A stretch of 15,791 nucleotides of DNA from Lysobacteraceae bacterium (GTDB taxonomy: Bacteria; Pseudomonadota; Gammaproteobacteria; Xanthomonadales; Xanthomonadaceae), in the NCBI GenBank assembly GCA_017990865.1, contig JAGNNB010000024.1, positions 1-15,791 of the forward strand, given 5' to 3'. Below the pieces are notes generated by a model that saw nothing but the letters and a program-made list of their open reading frames with translations, was not told where the DNA came from and made no database searches. Position 1 is the first letter of the stretch. Each line of letters opens with the position of its first letter. Positions 1 to 6,600 of the stretch are shown here, piece after piece. The position numbers and the translations under genes were made by a program.

Positions 1-441
1 CGGCGCACCGCCCGTGGCGGCATGCGTTTCGGCGAAGTCCCTGGGCAAAAGATTCAAGTCGACCATCAACAGAGCCGGCGCCAGATCGCGCACGGTTTGC
101 GACATCAACAGCGCGGCGTGCGCGGCGTTGAAACCGACCAGAACGATGCCGGCCTCGGTCGCGGCGAAACGCACGACCAATTGCGGCCAATCGTCCCCCA
201 GTAGCACGACCACGCGCGAGCCCTTGCGCACGCCCGCCGTGCGCCACGCGCCGACGAGCCGCAGTGCGCGGTCTTCGATATCGCGATAGCTCAACTCCGC
301 ACTGGGCGTCGACAACGCGGGTTTGTCGAGGTGCGCGGCGAACGCGAAACGTTGGATGTCGCGCAGGCTGCGCGCGGCTTCGACTTTGCGCGCCACCGCG
401 CGGATTTTCATGCGGGCGAGGAAGGTGCCGAAAACGCTCAT
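1..441 (-). CDS. AMP-binding (acyl-CoA synthetase-like) enzyme, N-terminal part, cut by window edge
   Basis: Reading the minus strand from the ATG at 441 gives 147 codons without a stop, running off the left edge. After a basic N-terminal stretch (about residues 1-35) the protein has LSYRDIEDRALRLVGAWR, then VRKGSRVVVLLGDDWPQLVV and AATEAGIVLVGFN. This is the characteristic N-terminal pattern of ANL-superfamily acyl-CoA synthetases and fatty-acid ligases. Such enzymes activate a carboxylate with ATP to an acyl-AMP and usually transfer it to CoA. The ATP-binding P-loop and the C-terminal lid lie outside the window, so the substrate cannot be judged. The frame stays open upstream to beyond 608, but it has no ATG, GTG or TTG there, so 441 is the first usable start; an internal ATG at 411 is an alternative. 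No convincing Shine-Dalgarno sequence is visible. The gene lies 166 bp downstream of the ThiF-like gene on the same strand and may share its transcript. Confidence 0.8.
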   Translation of the reverse strand, partial: MSVFGTFLARMKIRAVARKVEAARSLRDIQRFAFAAHLDKPALSTPSAELSYRDIEDRALRLVGAWRTAGVRKGSRVVVLLGDDWPQLVVRFAATEAGIVLVGFNAAHAALLMSQTVRDLAPALLMVDLNLLPRDFAETHAATGGAP

Positions 442-607
442 GCGCGGACTCGCGAGGAAGTGGAATAGCAGGCCGTTGAAGAGCAGCCTGTAAAAAAGCA
501 GCCTATTTCGACAACCCGATAGAGCGGTCGCAGCGCGCGCAGCGCATCGCCGCGAGTGATGTGCGCGTGCGTCGAAGCGGCACAGGCTCTCGTCGCTGTC
601 GCCCGCA

Positions 608-1528
608 TCAGCGCGGCCCGTCCGCCGTCGGCATCGTCTGGAAACCGATGTCGTCGAATTGCGAGGCGCGACCGGCGAATTTCTTCGCGACGTGACGCAG
701 CTTGAGTCGCTGCAGTGGGCCGCGATTGCCCCAGCGCAACCGGCCGCGCACGAACGTGCCGAGATAGGCGTCGAACTGGCAAAACTCGGGCGCCGCGCGC
801 AGCGGTCGCCGGTCGAGCAAGGCGACCAAGGTCTCGCTGCAGACCATGCCGGCGATCAGGCTGATCGCCGCCGCCGAGGACGGCCCGGTATGGTCTTTCG
901 GATCGACTTGCTCGGGATCCATGTAAGTCCAGTGCCGGCCTTTCGGCGCCAAACCGACGATGAAGCGCATCATGATTTCGAACGGCGACATGCCGTCGCG
1001 CAGACCGAAGTAGTCTTCGAAAGACATGCCTTCGGGCGTGAACACGCCCATCGTGCCTGACAGCCCCAACGGCGCGCCGAACAACACCGGAATGCCCATG
1101 CGGCGCGCGGTGCGATACATCAGCAATCGCGCCGGCTGCGCGAACACGTCGATCGCATCCAACACCACGTCGACATCGCGCAGGAAATCTTCGATGTTGT
1201 GCTCGCCGACGCCGTTGTCGAATCGGCGAACCTCGACGTCCGGGTGGATATCGCGGGCGATCTCGGCCATCACCTCGGTCTTCGGGCGATCCATCGTGCT
1301 GCGCATCGCGCCGGCTTGGCGATTGGTGTTGGCGACGCTGAAGGTATCGAAGTCGGCGACGTTGAATTTACCGATGCCCATCCGCGTCAGCGTGGTCAGA
1401 TAAATGCCGCCGGCGCCGCCCATGCCGACGATCGCCACGCGCGAATCGCGCAGGCGTTGCTGCTCTTCGCGCGTCACGATGCCGAGATTGCGTTTGGTGG
1501 CGGTCCAGTAGTACTCGTCGGGCGTCAT
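608..1528 (-). CDS. ThiF/HesA/MoeB-type (E1-like) adenylyltransferase
   Basis: This 306-residue protein has the Rossmann-type ATP-binding core of the ThiF/E1 family. It shows the glycine loop VGMGGAGG at residues 34-41, the acidic end of the second strand (ADFD, 58-61), NTNRQ at 67-71, a conserved-type lysine in RPKTEVM (K83) and DAID at 124-127. Family members adenylate the C-terminus of a ubiquitin-like sulfur carrier, a peptide or another carboxylate. Neither a CxxC zinc pair nor an obvious E1 catalytic cysteine is apparent; its cysteines are few (in MVCSETL and EFCQFD). It therefore does not look like a standard MoeB or ThiF. No ubiquitin-like partner, E2 or JAB protease is visible in the window. 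It sits 70 bp behind the TonB-dependent receptor gene and ahead of an acyl-CoA synthetase-like gene, all on one strand, which suggests a shared job on an imported or lipid-like substrate. The exact substrate is unknown. Confidence 0.85.
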   Translation of the reverse strand: MTPDEYYWTATKRNLGIVTREEQQRLRDSRVAIVGMGGAGGIYLTTLTRMGIGKFNVADFDTFSVANTNRQAGAMRSTMDRPKTEVMAEIARDIHPDVEVRRFDNGVGEHNIEDFLRDVDVVLDAIDVFAQPARLLMYRTARRMGIPVLFGAPLGLSGTMGVFTPEGMSFEDYFGLRDGMSPFEIMMRFIVGLAPKGRHWTYMDPEQVDPKDHTGPSSAAAISLIAGMVCSETLVALLDRRPLRAAPEFCQFDAYLGTFVRGRLRWGNRGPLQRLKLRHVAKKFAGRASQFDDIGFQTMPTADGPR

Positions 1529-1598
1529 ATCGAAGATCCCGTGGCGTTCCGGCTGCGAGAGCGCGACCGGAACACGGTACGTGCGTCGGAGAAAGCGC

Positions 1599-3860
1599 TC
1601 AGAAGTGATAGCGCAGGTTGATGCCGAAACTGCGCGGTTCCGGTGCGGTGACCAGCGGTTGGAACAACTGGCGTCCGGGGCGTTGCCGCGTCGCGAACTC
1701 GTAGATCGTCGCCGGGCTGCTCAGGAAGACCCCGCTCGCGGCGCCGTCGTCGCCGAGGATGTTGTCGATCCAGAACATCAGCTCCACGTCGTCCTTGCGC
1801 GCGCCGGCATGCAGATTGAACCGTGCGGCGCCGGGAATTCGCGCCGTCGCGGTCTGCACCGCGACCATGCTCGAGCGGTACAGCGCATCGCCGCGCGCGA
1901 ACCAGGTCCAACCGCTATCGGTTTTGTGCTCGCGCATCGCGCTGAAATTCGCGGTGCGTTGCGGCGCGTACTGCAGCGGTTTGCCGGACAGGTCCGGGTC
2001 GCCGCCGATCGCGCCGATCAGCGGGAACACATATTCGTCGTACACCGCGCGGTTGTAACTGGCGCCGCCGCGCAGCGTCCACTCCGGCGACGGATGCGCT
2101 TCGAACGAGGCTTCGACGCCGCGCGAGGAGGTTTTGCCCGCGTTGACGTTCAGCGTCGCGCCGAGTCGGCCGATGCTGCGCACGATTTGATCGTCCCACG
2201 CGATCGCGTACAGGCTGGTGTCGAGGAAAAGACGCCCGTCGAACAGCGAGAATTTTCCGCCGACTTCGTAATTCATGCTGGTTTCGGCGTCGAAGTAGCG
2301 CTCGTCGTCGGCGATCGCGCCGTTGGTGATCAGGGTGTTGAAACCGCCGACTTTCACCGCGCGCACGACGCTGGCGTAGAAGGTGGATTCGTCGTTGGCT
2401 TCGTAGGTGAGGTACAGGCCCGGCGTGAACGGCTCGAACCGCTCGTTCAACCGCACGCGCTGCACCGAGCCCGCGGGATTGGTCGCGCTGGGCAGGTTGG
2501 TTTGCGTCACCTCGGCGGATTTCGTCTCCTCGGTGTAGCGCATCGCCACACCGATACCGAAGCGTTCGGTGACGTGCCAGGTGACCTGTCCGAACAGCGC
2601 CTGGCTGCGCGTGCGCTCGACGTTGTCGCTGACCACGCCGCCCAGCGGTGCCGCGGCGGCGACGAACCGGCTTTGATCGGTGCGATCGTCGCGAAAGTCG
2701 TAGTAATACGCGCCGACCAGCCAATCGAGTTTGCGTTCGCCCTGCGACACCAGATTGAATTCTTGGCTCCACTGTTTTTGCGTGCCGCGGGTGCCGGCCT
2801 GCGAAATTTCGCGCGCGGTGTAGTCGGAGTCGTAGAGTTGATCGGTTTCGAAGCGATCGTAGGCGGTGATCGCGCTCAGCTTGGCGCCTTCGAAATCGTA
2901 ATGCAGGCTCAGCGCGCCCATCAGATTGTCGCGGTCGAAATGTCCGGGCGTGACCGCATAGCCGCGGGTGAGGGTGGGCACGTTGCCGAAAAATTGCTGT
3001 TCGTCGTTGAAGCGCGCGACGAAGCCGCCGTTGTTCGGCACGAAGCGTTGCGCCACGTCGCCTTGCCGCATGCGTTCGTACATCAGATTCAACTGCGCGT
3101 CCCAGCGTTCGCCCGGATACGCGCTGAGCGTCAGAAAGGCGTTGCGCGAGCGGCTCCAATCGAGGTCGCCGCCGGTCAGTTCGTTTTCGTAGTGCCCGTC
3201 GCTGTCGCGCGCCATCGCACCGACGCGGTAGTAGAGGGCGTCCGACGCCAATGGCCCGGACAGCGTGGCGCCGGCTTCGCGCCCGCCGTCGCTGCTGAGG
3301 CCCGCCCGTACGCTGCCTTCGCGTTTGTCGTTGGGCAAGCGGGTGACGAAATTCACCGCGCCGCCGAACGTGTTGCGGCCATAGAGCGCGTATTGCGGCC
3401 CGCGAGCGACTTCCACGCGCTGGATGTTGTCGCCCAGCGCGAAATCCAGGCCGGCGCGCGAAGGGATGTAGACGCCGTCGATGAAGAAACCGACGTTGGG
3501 CTCGCCGATCGCGGTGTTGAGGCCGCGGATCACCGGGTTGTAACCGGAGGAACCGAACAGCGGCACCATCACGAAGCCCGGCACCATCGGCGCGATGTCC
3601 GCCGCGTTGCTCAGGCCCGCGGTCTCGATGTCTTCCCGATCCACCACGCCGATCGAGATTGGCACATCCCGCATCAGTTCTTCGCGCTTGGTCGAGGTGA
3701 CGACGATGGTGTCGAGATTCTGAGCGTCGGCGGGTGCGGTTTCGTCGGCGGTCGTTCCGGCGTCTTCGCCGGGTGGGGTTTGCGCGGGGACTTGGGCGTA
3801 GGCGGACACGCTGAGCGCGGCGCAGACGGCGGCGGTCAGCGCGCTGATTCGGATTCGCAT
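1599..3860 (-). CDS. TonB-dependent outer-membrane receptor
   Basis: This 753-residue protein begins with a signal peptide, cleaved about after SVSAYA (residue 22). A short acidic linker is followed by a TonB-box-like segment, LDTIVVTSTKR (about 49-59). The plug domain follows at about 64-175, with DVPISIGVVDREDIE, the VIRG element near 110, FIDGVYIP near 126 and VEVARGPQYALYGRNTFGGAVN at about 149-170. The rest is a beta-barrel ending in aromatic LRYHF, the usual C-terminal signature for outer-membrane insertion. Its length fits the family. Such receptors import siderophores, vitamins or carbohydrates using TonB energy. No SusC-type extension or SusD partner is seen, so the ligand is unknown. 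The gene heads the minus-strand set that continues into the ThiF-like and AMP-binding genes. Its promoter should lie in 3861-4069. The glycan genes to the right are on the other strand and are separated by an orphan gene and an AraC gene, so a common role is unproven. Confidence 0.93.
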   Translation of the reverse strand: MRIRISALTAAVCAALSVSAYAQVPAQTPPGEDAGTTADETAPADAQNLDTIVVTSTKREELMRDVPISIGVVDREDIETAGLSNAADIAPMVPGFVMVPLFGSSGYNPVIRGLNTAIGEPNVGFFIDGVYIPSRAGLDFALGDNIQRVEVARGPQYALYGRNTFGGAVNFVTRLPNDKREGSVRAGLSSDGGREAGATLSGPLASDALYYRVGAMARDSDGHYENELTGGDLDWSRSRNAFLTLSAYPGERWDAQLNLMYERMRQGDVAQRFVPNNGGFVARFNDEQQFFGNVPTLTRGYAVTPGHFDRDNLMGALSLHYDFEGAKLSAITAYDRFETDQLYDSDYTAREISQAGTRGTQKQWSQEFNLVSQGERKLDWLVGAYYYDFRDDRTDQSRFVAAAAPLGGVVSDNVERTRSQALFGQVTWHVTERFGIGVAMRYTEETKSAEVTQTNLPSATNPAGSVQRVRLNERFEPFTPGLYLTYEANDESTFYASVVRAVKVGGFNTLITNGAIADDERYFDAETSMNYEVGGKFSLFDGRLFLDTSLYAIAWDDQIVRSIGRLGATLNVNAGKTSSRGVEASFEAHPSPEWTLRGGASYNRAVYDEYVFPLIGAIGGDPDLSGKPLQYAPQRTANFSAMREHKTDSGWTWFARGDALYRSSMVAVQTATARIPGAARFNLHAGARKDDVELMFWIDNILGDDGAASGVFLSSPATIYEFATRQRPGRQLFQPLVTAPEPRSFGINLRYHF

Positions 3861-4069
3861 GGCGGGGGAAACCTGTCTGAAAACGATGTAACGCAGGTTA
3901 GCCGCGGCGATGCGATCTGGACACTCGCATAAATGTTAGGGGGGAATGTGCTTGTGTCACAGTTTTCGATATGCGCCAGCCGTTCGTGGCTTGCCGGAGT
4001 GGACAGAGAGCATCGCTGCGCGTGCTCGCTACCCGGGAAGCTCGATCATATTTCTGTGTGGCGAAAGAG
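3861..4069. other. Intergenic region upstream of the TonB-dependent receptor
   Basis: No gene is supported here. The stretch must carry the promoter of the minus-strand receptor gene, but no convincing -35/-10 pair could be picked by eye. Two small symmetric features are visible. One is AACCTG near 3869 with CAGGTT near 3894, an inverted pair about 18 bp apart just upstream of the receptor start. The other is a short TGTG-T-CACA palindrome at 3953-3961, which is too short to assign to a regulator. Confidence 0.4.
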
Positions 4070-4093
4070 GCCCCTGCCTGTTTCGGCAGGGGC
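4070..4093 (-). terminator. Hairpin terminator behind the lipoprotein gene
   Basis: A perfect 9-bp stem (GCCCCTGCC at 4070-4078 with GGCAGGGGC at 4085-4093) encloses a 6-nt loop. It begins 19 bp beyond the stop codon of the minus-strand lipoprotein gene. Read on the minus strand, it is followed by CTCTTTC, a pyrimidine tract that is only partly T, so it may be a moderate intrinsic terminator. The stem would also fold on the other strand. Confidence 0.7.
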
Positions 4094-4112
4094 ATGGACA
4101 AACATGAGCTGC

Positions 4113-5138
4113 TCAGTCTTTTTTGTCTGGGTCTTTACAAGTGGCGTCGATCAAGTCCGGCTTTCCCGACGCGTAAGCATCTTGGCACGCCCTCAGTTCG
4201 GCCTGCGCCTGCTTGTACTTCTCCTGAGCGGCCATATAGGCCACTTCGTTTTCGATACGTTTGCTCCGGAAAGCGAGCAAGCCGCTCACGGACTCGAAAT
4301 AGGCTTTCAATATCGATGCCGGGAGTTTGAAACCCGATTCGATCTCGCTGCTGTTCTTCGGTTCGAAGGCGGTCAGCACGCCGTTATCGAAACCTAGCTT
4401 TCCTTCCGCTTTCGAGAATAGCGAACGATTGAGTCTGAGGAAGAGGGCATCCGCGCCGCTCGGACTGAGCGCGATTTCGGAATGCAGCGTGCGGGCTGGG
4501 AGGACGCTCGAGAAAATCTCGACGCGGTAAGGCATATTCATTCGAAAAAACAGCCCGTTCTTCGGTTTTTTCGAGTCTTTATAGTCATATTCGCCGCCGC
4601 GAGGTTGCCTTCCTATGGGTGTGATACGAACGGTGAAGCCGCAGAAGTAGACCTCAAGCAAGGCTTTCCTGTCGGCTGCCAAATGGGCCACATCGATGGT
4701 TTGCACATAATCGCCGTCCGCGCTGCAAGGTGTGCTGGTCGCAATAGCCTGATTATTTGTTGACACTGTCAAAGGGATGTTGGCGATCGCCTCGATGATC
4801 TTCGGCTCGTATTTGTATTCGGACGAAACCAACAACCCGGCGGTGTTGACCTTGACGCTCATCTGAGTGTCGCCCGCCGGATTCTTGGGAATGGTGACGC
4901 TGTATCGCTTCGATACGTCGGCGTAGTAGACGGTTTCGATCTTGAATTTATCGGATGTTGTTCCGCTCGCAGCATCCGTTGTTCGGGTCATCGTGACCTT
5001 GATGTCGCCGTTCGGGAGGTAGTACCCCAAACCGGGCCGGACCTTCTTGTCATGGCTCATCGATTTCATCGAGGCGCAAGCGGACAAGAAGGAGAATGCG
5101 AAAATCGTCAGCGCGATACGGAATGTGTGGGAAAGCAT
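4113..5138 (-). CDS. Orphan outer-membrane lipoprotein of unknown function
   Basis: From the ATG at 5138 this encodes 341 residues. That start is chosen because GGAGGAG lies directly in front of it, and because the protein then opens with a lipoprotein signal peptide, MLSHTFRIALTIFAFSFLSAC. The lipobox LSAC puts the lipidated cysteine at residue 21. Alanine at +2 and no aspartate there fit outer-membrane sorting. Longer in-frame starts would bury the signal peptide. The body looks beta-rich (for example GYYLPNGDIKVTM at 39-51 and SVKVNTAGLLVSSEYKYEP at 94-112). The C-terminal 60 or so residues are helical and charged (ENEVAYMAAQEKYKQAQAEL, about 297-316), possibly a coiled coil. Four further cysteines (138, 166, 318, 334) could form disulfides. 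I recognise no family. Lysine content and AT-rich codons exceed those of the neighbours, suggesting a foreign origin. It appears monocistronic, with a hairpin terminator behind it. Confidence 0.8.
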   Translation of the reverse strand: MLSHTFRIALTIFAFSFLSACASMKSMSHDKKVRPGLGYYLPNGDIKVTMTRTTDAASGTTSDKFKIETVYYADVSKRYSVTIPKNPAGDTQMSVKVNTAGLLVSSEYKYEPKIIEAIANIPLTVSTNNQAIATSTPCSADGDYVQTIDVAHLAADRKALLEVYFCGFTVRITPIGRQPRGGEYDYKDSKKPKNGLFFRMNMPYRVEIFSSVLPARTLHSEIALSPSGADALFLRLNRSLFSKAEGKLGFDNGVLTAFEPKNSSEIESGFKLPASILKAYFESVSGLLAFRSKRIENEVAYMAAQEKYKQAQAELRACQDAYASGKPDLIDATCKDPDKKD

Positions 5139-5140
5139 GG

Positions 5141-5147
5141 CTCCTCC
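5141..5147 (-). promoter_or_regulatory. Ribosome binding site of the lipoprotein gene
   Basis: On the minus strand GGAGGAG stands just ahead of the ATG at 5138. It is the reason for choosing this start over the upstream in-frame ATG at 5279. Confidence 0.75.
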
Positions 5148-5330
5148 ATGGGTTGTGAACAGAGCGATGCCCCGTCTTTGGACATAGAGCCTCGCTTCGC
5201 AAAGGCTAAATCCGGAGAAGAAAAGGTGTTGGATCGTCTCGGTATCTGTTTCGGTCGGCCGTGGTTTCAGCGAAAGCATTTCATGCCTGCCTGCCGAACA
5301 CGGTGTCGCCGCAGCGATGCCTGAAGAGTG

Positions 5331-5366
5331 GCGAAAAAAACCCGCGGTTTCCTGCGGGTTTTTCGC
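5331..5366 (-). terminator. Strong intrinsic terminator belonging to the tsf remnant
   Basis: CCCGC at 5341-5345 pairs with GCGGG at 5354-5358 around an 8-nt loop. The stem is extended by five A-T pairs (5336-5340 with 5359-5363) and GCG/CGC at the base. Runs of seven A and five T on the two sides make it work in either direction. On the minus strand it lies 50 bp past the stop codon of the EF-Ts remnant and so is most simply the terminator carried along with that 3' end. Confidence 0.85.
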
Positions 5367-5384
5367 TCTATCGTCGGACGATGG

Positions 5385-5429
5385 TCAGACTTGCATCGAT
5401 CTGAACTTGAATCGATCAGACCTGCATCG
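5385..5429. repeat. Short direct repeat at the tsf stop codon
   Basis: TCAGACTTGCATCG (5385-5398) and TCAGACCTGCATCG (5416-5429) differ at one base and lie 31 bp apart. The right copy covers the last codons and stop of the EF-Ts remnant; the left copy repeats the same end between the stop and the terminator. It may be a slippage or recombination product at a breakpoint, or chance. Confidence 0.45.
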
Positions 5430-5487
5430 CCTTCGCCACTTCGGCGGCGTAGTCTTCGACCACTTTCTCGATATCTTCGCCCACGGC
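5416..5487 (-). pseudogene. tsf: 3' remnant of an elongation factor Ts gene
   Basis: The minus strand from 5487 to the stop at 5416-5418 encodes 23 residues containing VGEDIEKVVEDYAAEVAK and ending AMQV. This matches the extreme C-terminus of EF-Ts; from memory, the E. coli protein ends [23 protein letters not shown]. Immediately upstream, at 5488-5490, there is an in-frame TAG, and further upstream no EF-Ts-like sequence is seen, so only the last 23 codons and the stop remain. EF-Ts is the guanine-exchange factor for EF-Tu, and the fragment cannot carry that activity. A good intrinsic terminator follows. The fragment marks a junction: either the end of a tsf gene displaced by rearrangement, or a 3' end duplicated when an element integrated at tsf. 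The identification rests on recognition of the motif and not on a database search. Confidence 0.7.
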
Positions 5488-5490
5488 CTA

Positions 5491-5582
5491 CTGACCGACC
5501 GATCCGGCCATCGTTTGATCGTTCGTTCGGGGCGTGCGATCGACGCCCGCTTCTAAGCGGCGCGGTCTCGGCCGTCGAGCGG
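5491..5582. other. Short gap between the tsf remnant and the AraC gene
   Basis: No gene is seen. A small hairpin (GGGCGT 5530-5535 with ACGCCC 5543-5548, 7-nt loop) lies about 35 bp beyond the stop of the AraC-family gene. It could end that transcript, but it lacks a T tract on the minus strand. The strong terminator at 5331-5366 would in any case stop read-through. Confidence 0.3.
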
Positions 5583-6422
5583 TCATTGCGCGCAGCGATA
5601 TTCGCGCGGCGTATGCCCGACCCGTCGTTTGAATTGCCGATTGAAGTGCGACATCGTGCCGAAGCCGCATCGATCCGCGATGTCGGCGATGCTGCGATCC
5701 TTTTGCCGCAACAGCATGCAGGCCTCGGCGATGCGCAGGTCGTTGACGTAGTCGGTGAAGGGTTTGCCGGCGATGCGGTGAAAGCTGCGACTGAAGGCGC
5801 CTGGGCTGACGTGCAGAATCGCGGCGGCGTCTTCGACGCTCAGAGGGCCTTGCAGATGTTCGCGGATCCATACCAGCAGGGCGTCCAATCGGCGCTGCCG
5901 GCCGGGATCGCTCTGCAAGACCGGAAACGGGAGCGGGTCCAACGGGCGGAGGTCGCCGTCGGCATCGGCCAACAGCGCGAAGGTGGACAATGTTTCGCCG
6001 AGCATGCGCAGCCCGGGAGCTTCCGGCATTCGCTCCAGCGCGGCGACGATGCGGGTCCGAAGCGCGCCTTCTATCGATAGCCCACGCTGCGCACGCTGAA
6101 GCAGGGGAGCGATGCCGCGCCATTCCGGCAGCGCCGCCAGGGAGGCAGACGGCATCCATTGCAGCACCGTCGCCCAGGCGCCTTCCGGCGGCATGCCGTG
6201 GCTCGACCAGACATGCGGCAGACCCGGACCGATCAGCACCAGATCGCCCGCGGCGAATGGTTCTACCCGACTGCCGACGATGCGCACGCCTTCGCCGCGC
6301 TCGATCCAGGTCAATTCCAGGGCTTCGTGGGCGTGCAGCGCGCCCGCGAAGGACGGCAGCCGCAGCCGCATCAGTCGCACGGACTGGGTTCCGGCCTGGA
6401 TGGACTCCCAAGCGACTTTCAT
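5583..6422 (-). CDS. AraC-family transcriptional regulator with cupin sensor domain
   Basis: The 279-residue protein has an N-terminal cupin-like ligand domain (HAHEALELTWIERGEG, about 30-45; AAGDLVLIGPGLPHVW, 57-72). Its C-terminal AraC/XylS DNA-binding domain (about 180-279) holds two helix-turn-helix units: LSVEDAAAILHVSPGAFSR near 194 and SIADIADRCGFGTMSHFNRQF near 244-264, ending GHTPREYR. Proteins of this build sense a small molecule, often a sugar, and activate nearby operons. The start at 6422 gives the usual family length. The frame is open further upstream to 6758, but that would overlap the divergent dehydrogenase gene and add low-complexity residues. The gene is divergent from the dehydrogenase-esterase-permease unit, with a 27-bp element (6444-6470) between them. 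The same element, followed by a truncated copy of this gene's start, precedes the second glycosidase unit, so this protein is the best candidate regulator of both. Confidence 0.92.
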   Translation of the reverse strand: MKVAWESIQAGTQSVRLMRLRLPSFAGALHAHEALELTWIERGEGVRIVGSRVEPFAAGDLVLIGPGLPHVWSSHGMPPEGAWATVLQWMPSASLAALPEWRGIAPLLQRAQRGLSIEGALRTRIVAALERMPEAPGLRMLGETLSTFALLADADGDLRPLDPLPFPVLQSDPGRQRRLDALLVWIREHLQGPLSVEDAAAILHVSPGAFSRSFHRIAGKPFTDYVNDLRIAEACMLLRQKDRSIADIADRCGFGTMSHFNRQFKRRVGHTPREYRCAQ

Positions 6423-6443
6423 CGGTGGCGATGCCTGCTGAAG

Positions 6444-6470
6444 CGGTCGAAATAGTATCGATATTGGTTG
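6444..6470. promoter_or_regulatory. 27-bp repeated element, copy 1 (putative operator or promoter)
   Basis: A 27-bp sequence starting CGGTCGAAATAG, centred on the palindrome TATCGATA and ending ATTGGTTG recurs without a single mismatch at 10279-10305. Here it lies between the divergent AraC regulator (its edge is 21 bp before that ATG) and the dehydrogenase gene (130 bp before that ATG). The AT-rich palindromic core fits an operator or a promoter -10 region. Its binding partner is inferred, not shown. Confidence 0.75.
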
Positions 6471-6480
6471 TGCGGCACGT

Positions 6481-6490
6481 CTTGCGCAAG
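6481..6490. repeat. Perfect 10-bp palindrome in the dehydrogenase leader
   Basis: CTTGCGCAAG is a perfect inverted repeat 10 bp downstream of copy 1 of the 27-bp element. It has no counterpart beside copy 2, so it is not part of the shared element. It might be a second protein-binding site, or chance. Confidence 0.3.
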
Positions 6491-6600
6491 CTCCACGGCG
6501 GGCACACTGCGGCGCAAGGCCGGGACATCTCCGGCCCACGATCGACCTCGATACCGTGGCGTCGTGCGTTTTTCGACAACCCGCCAGACAAGGTACGCGA

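Noticed and set aside
1581..3932. A 783-codon open frame on the plus strand, antisense to the TonB-dependent receptor
   Set aside because: It is the complementary frame of a GC-rich gene. Its translation is rich in Arg, Ala and His without recognisable domains, while the opposite strand encodes a complete receptor with a signal peptide.
3953..3961. Possible CRP/Clp-type binding site (TGTG-T-CACA) upstream of the receptor
   Set aside because: It is a 9-bp palindrome without the 6-bp spacer of the known consensus, and easily expected by chance.
506..6583. 13-bp identity TTTCGACAACCCG at 506-518 and 6571-6583
   Set aside because: In a window of this size about one or two such 13-mers are expected by chance, and the contexts are unrelated.
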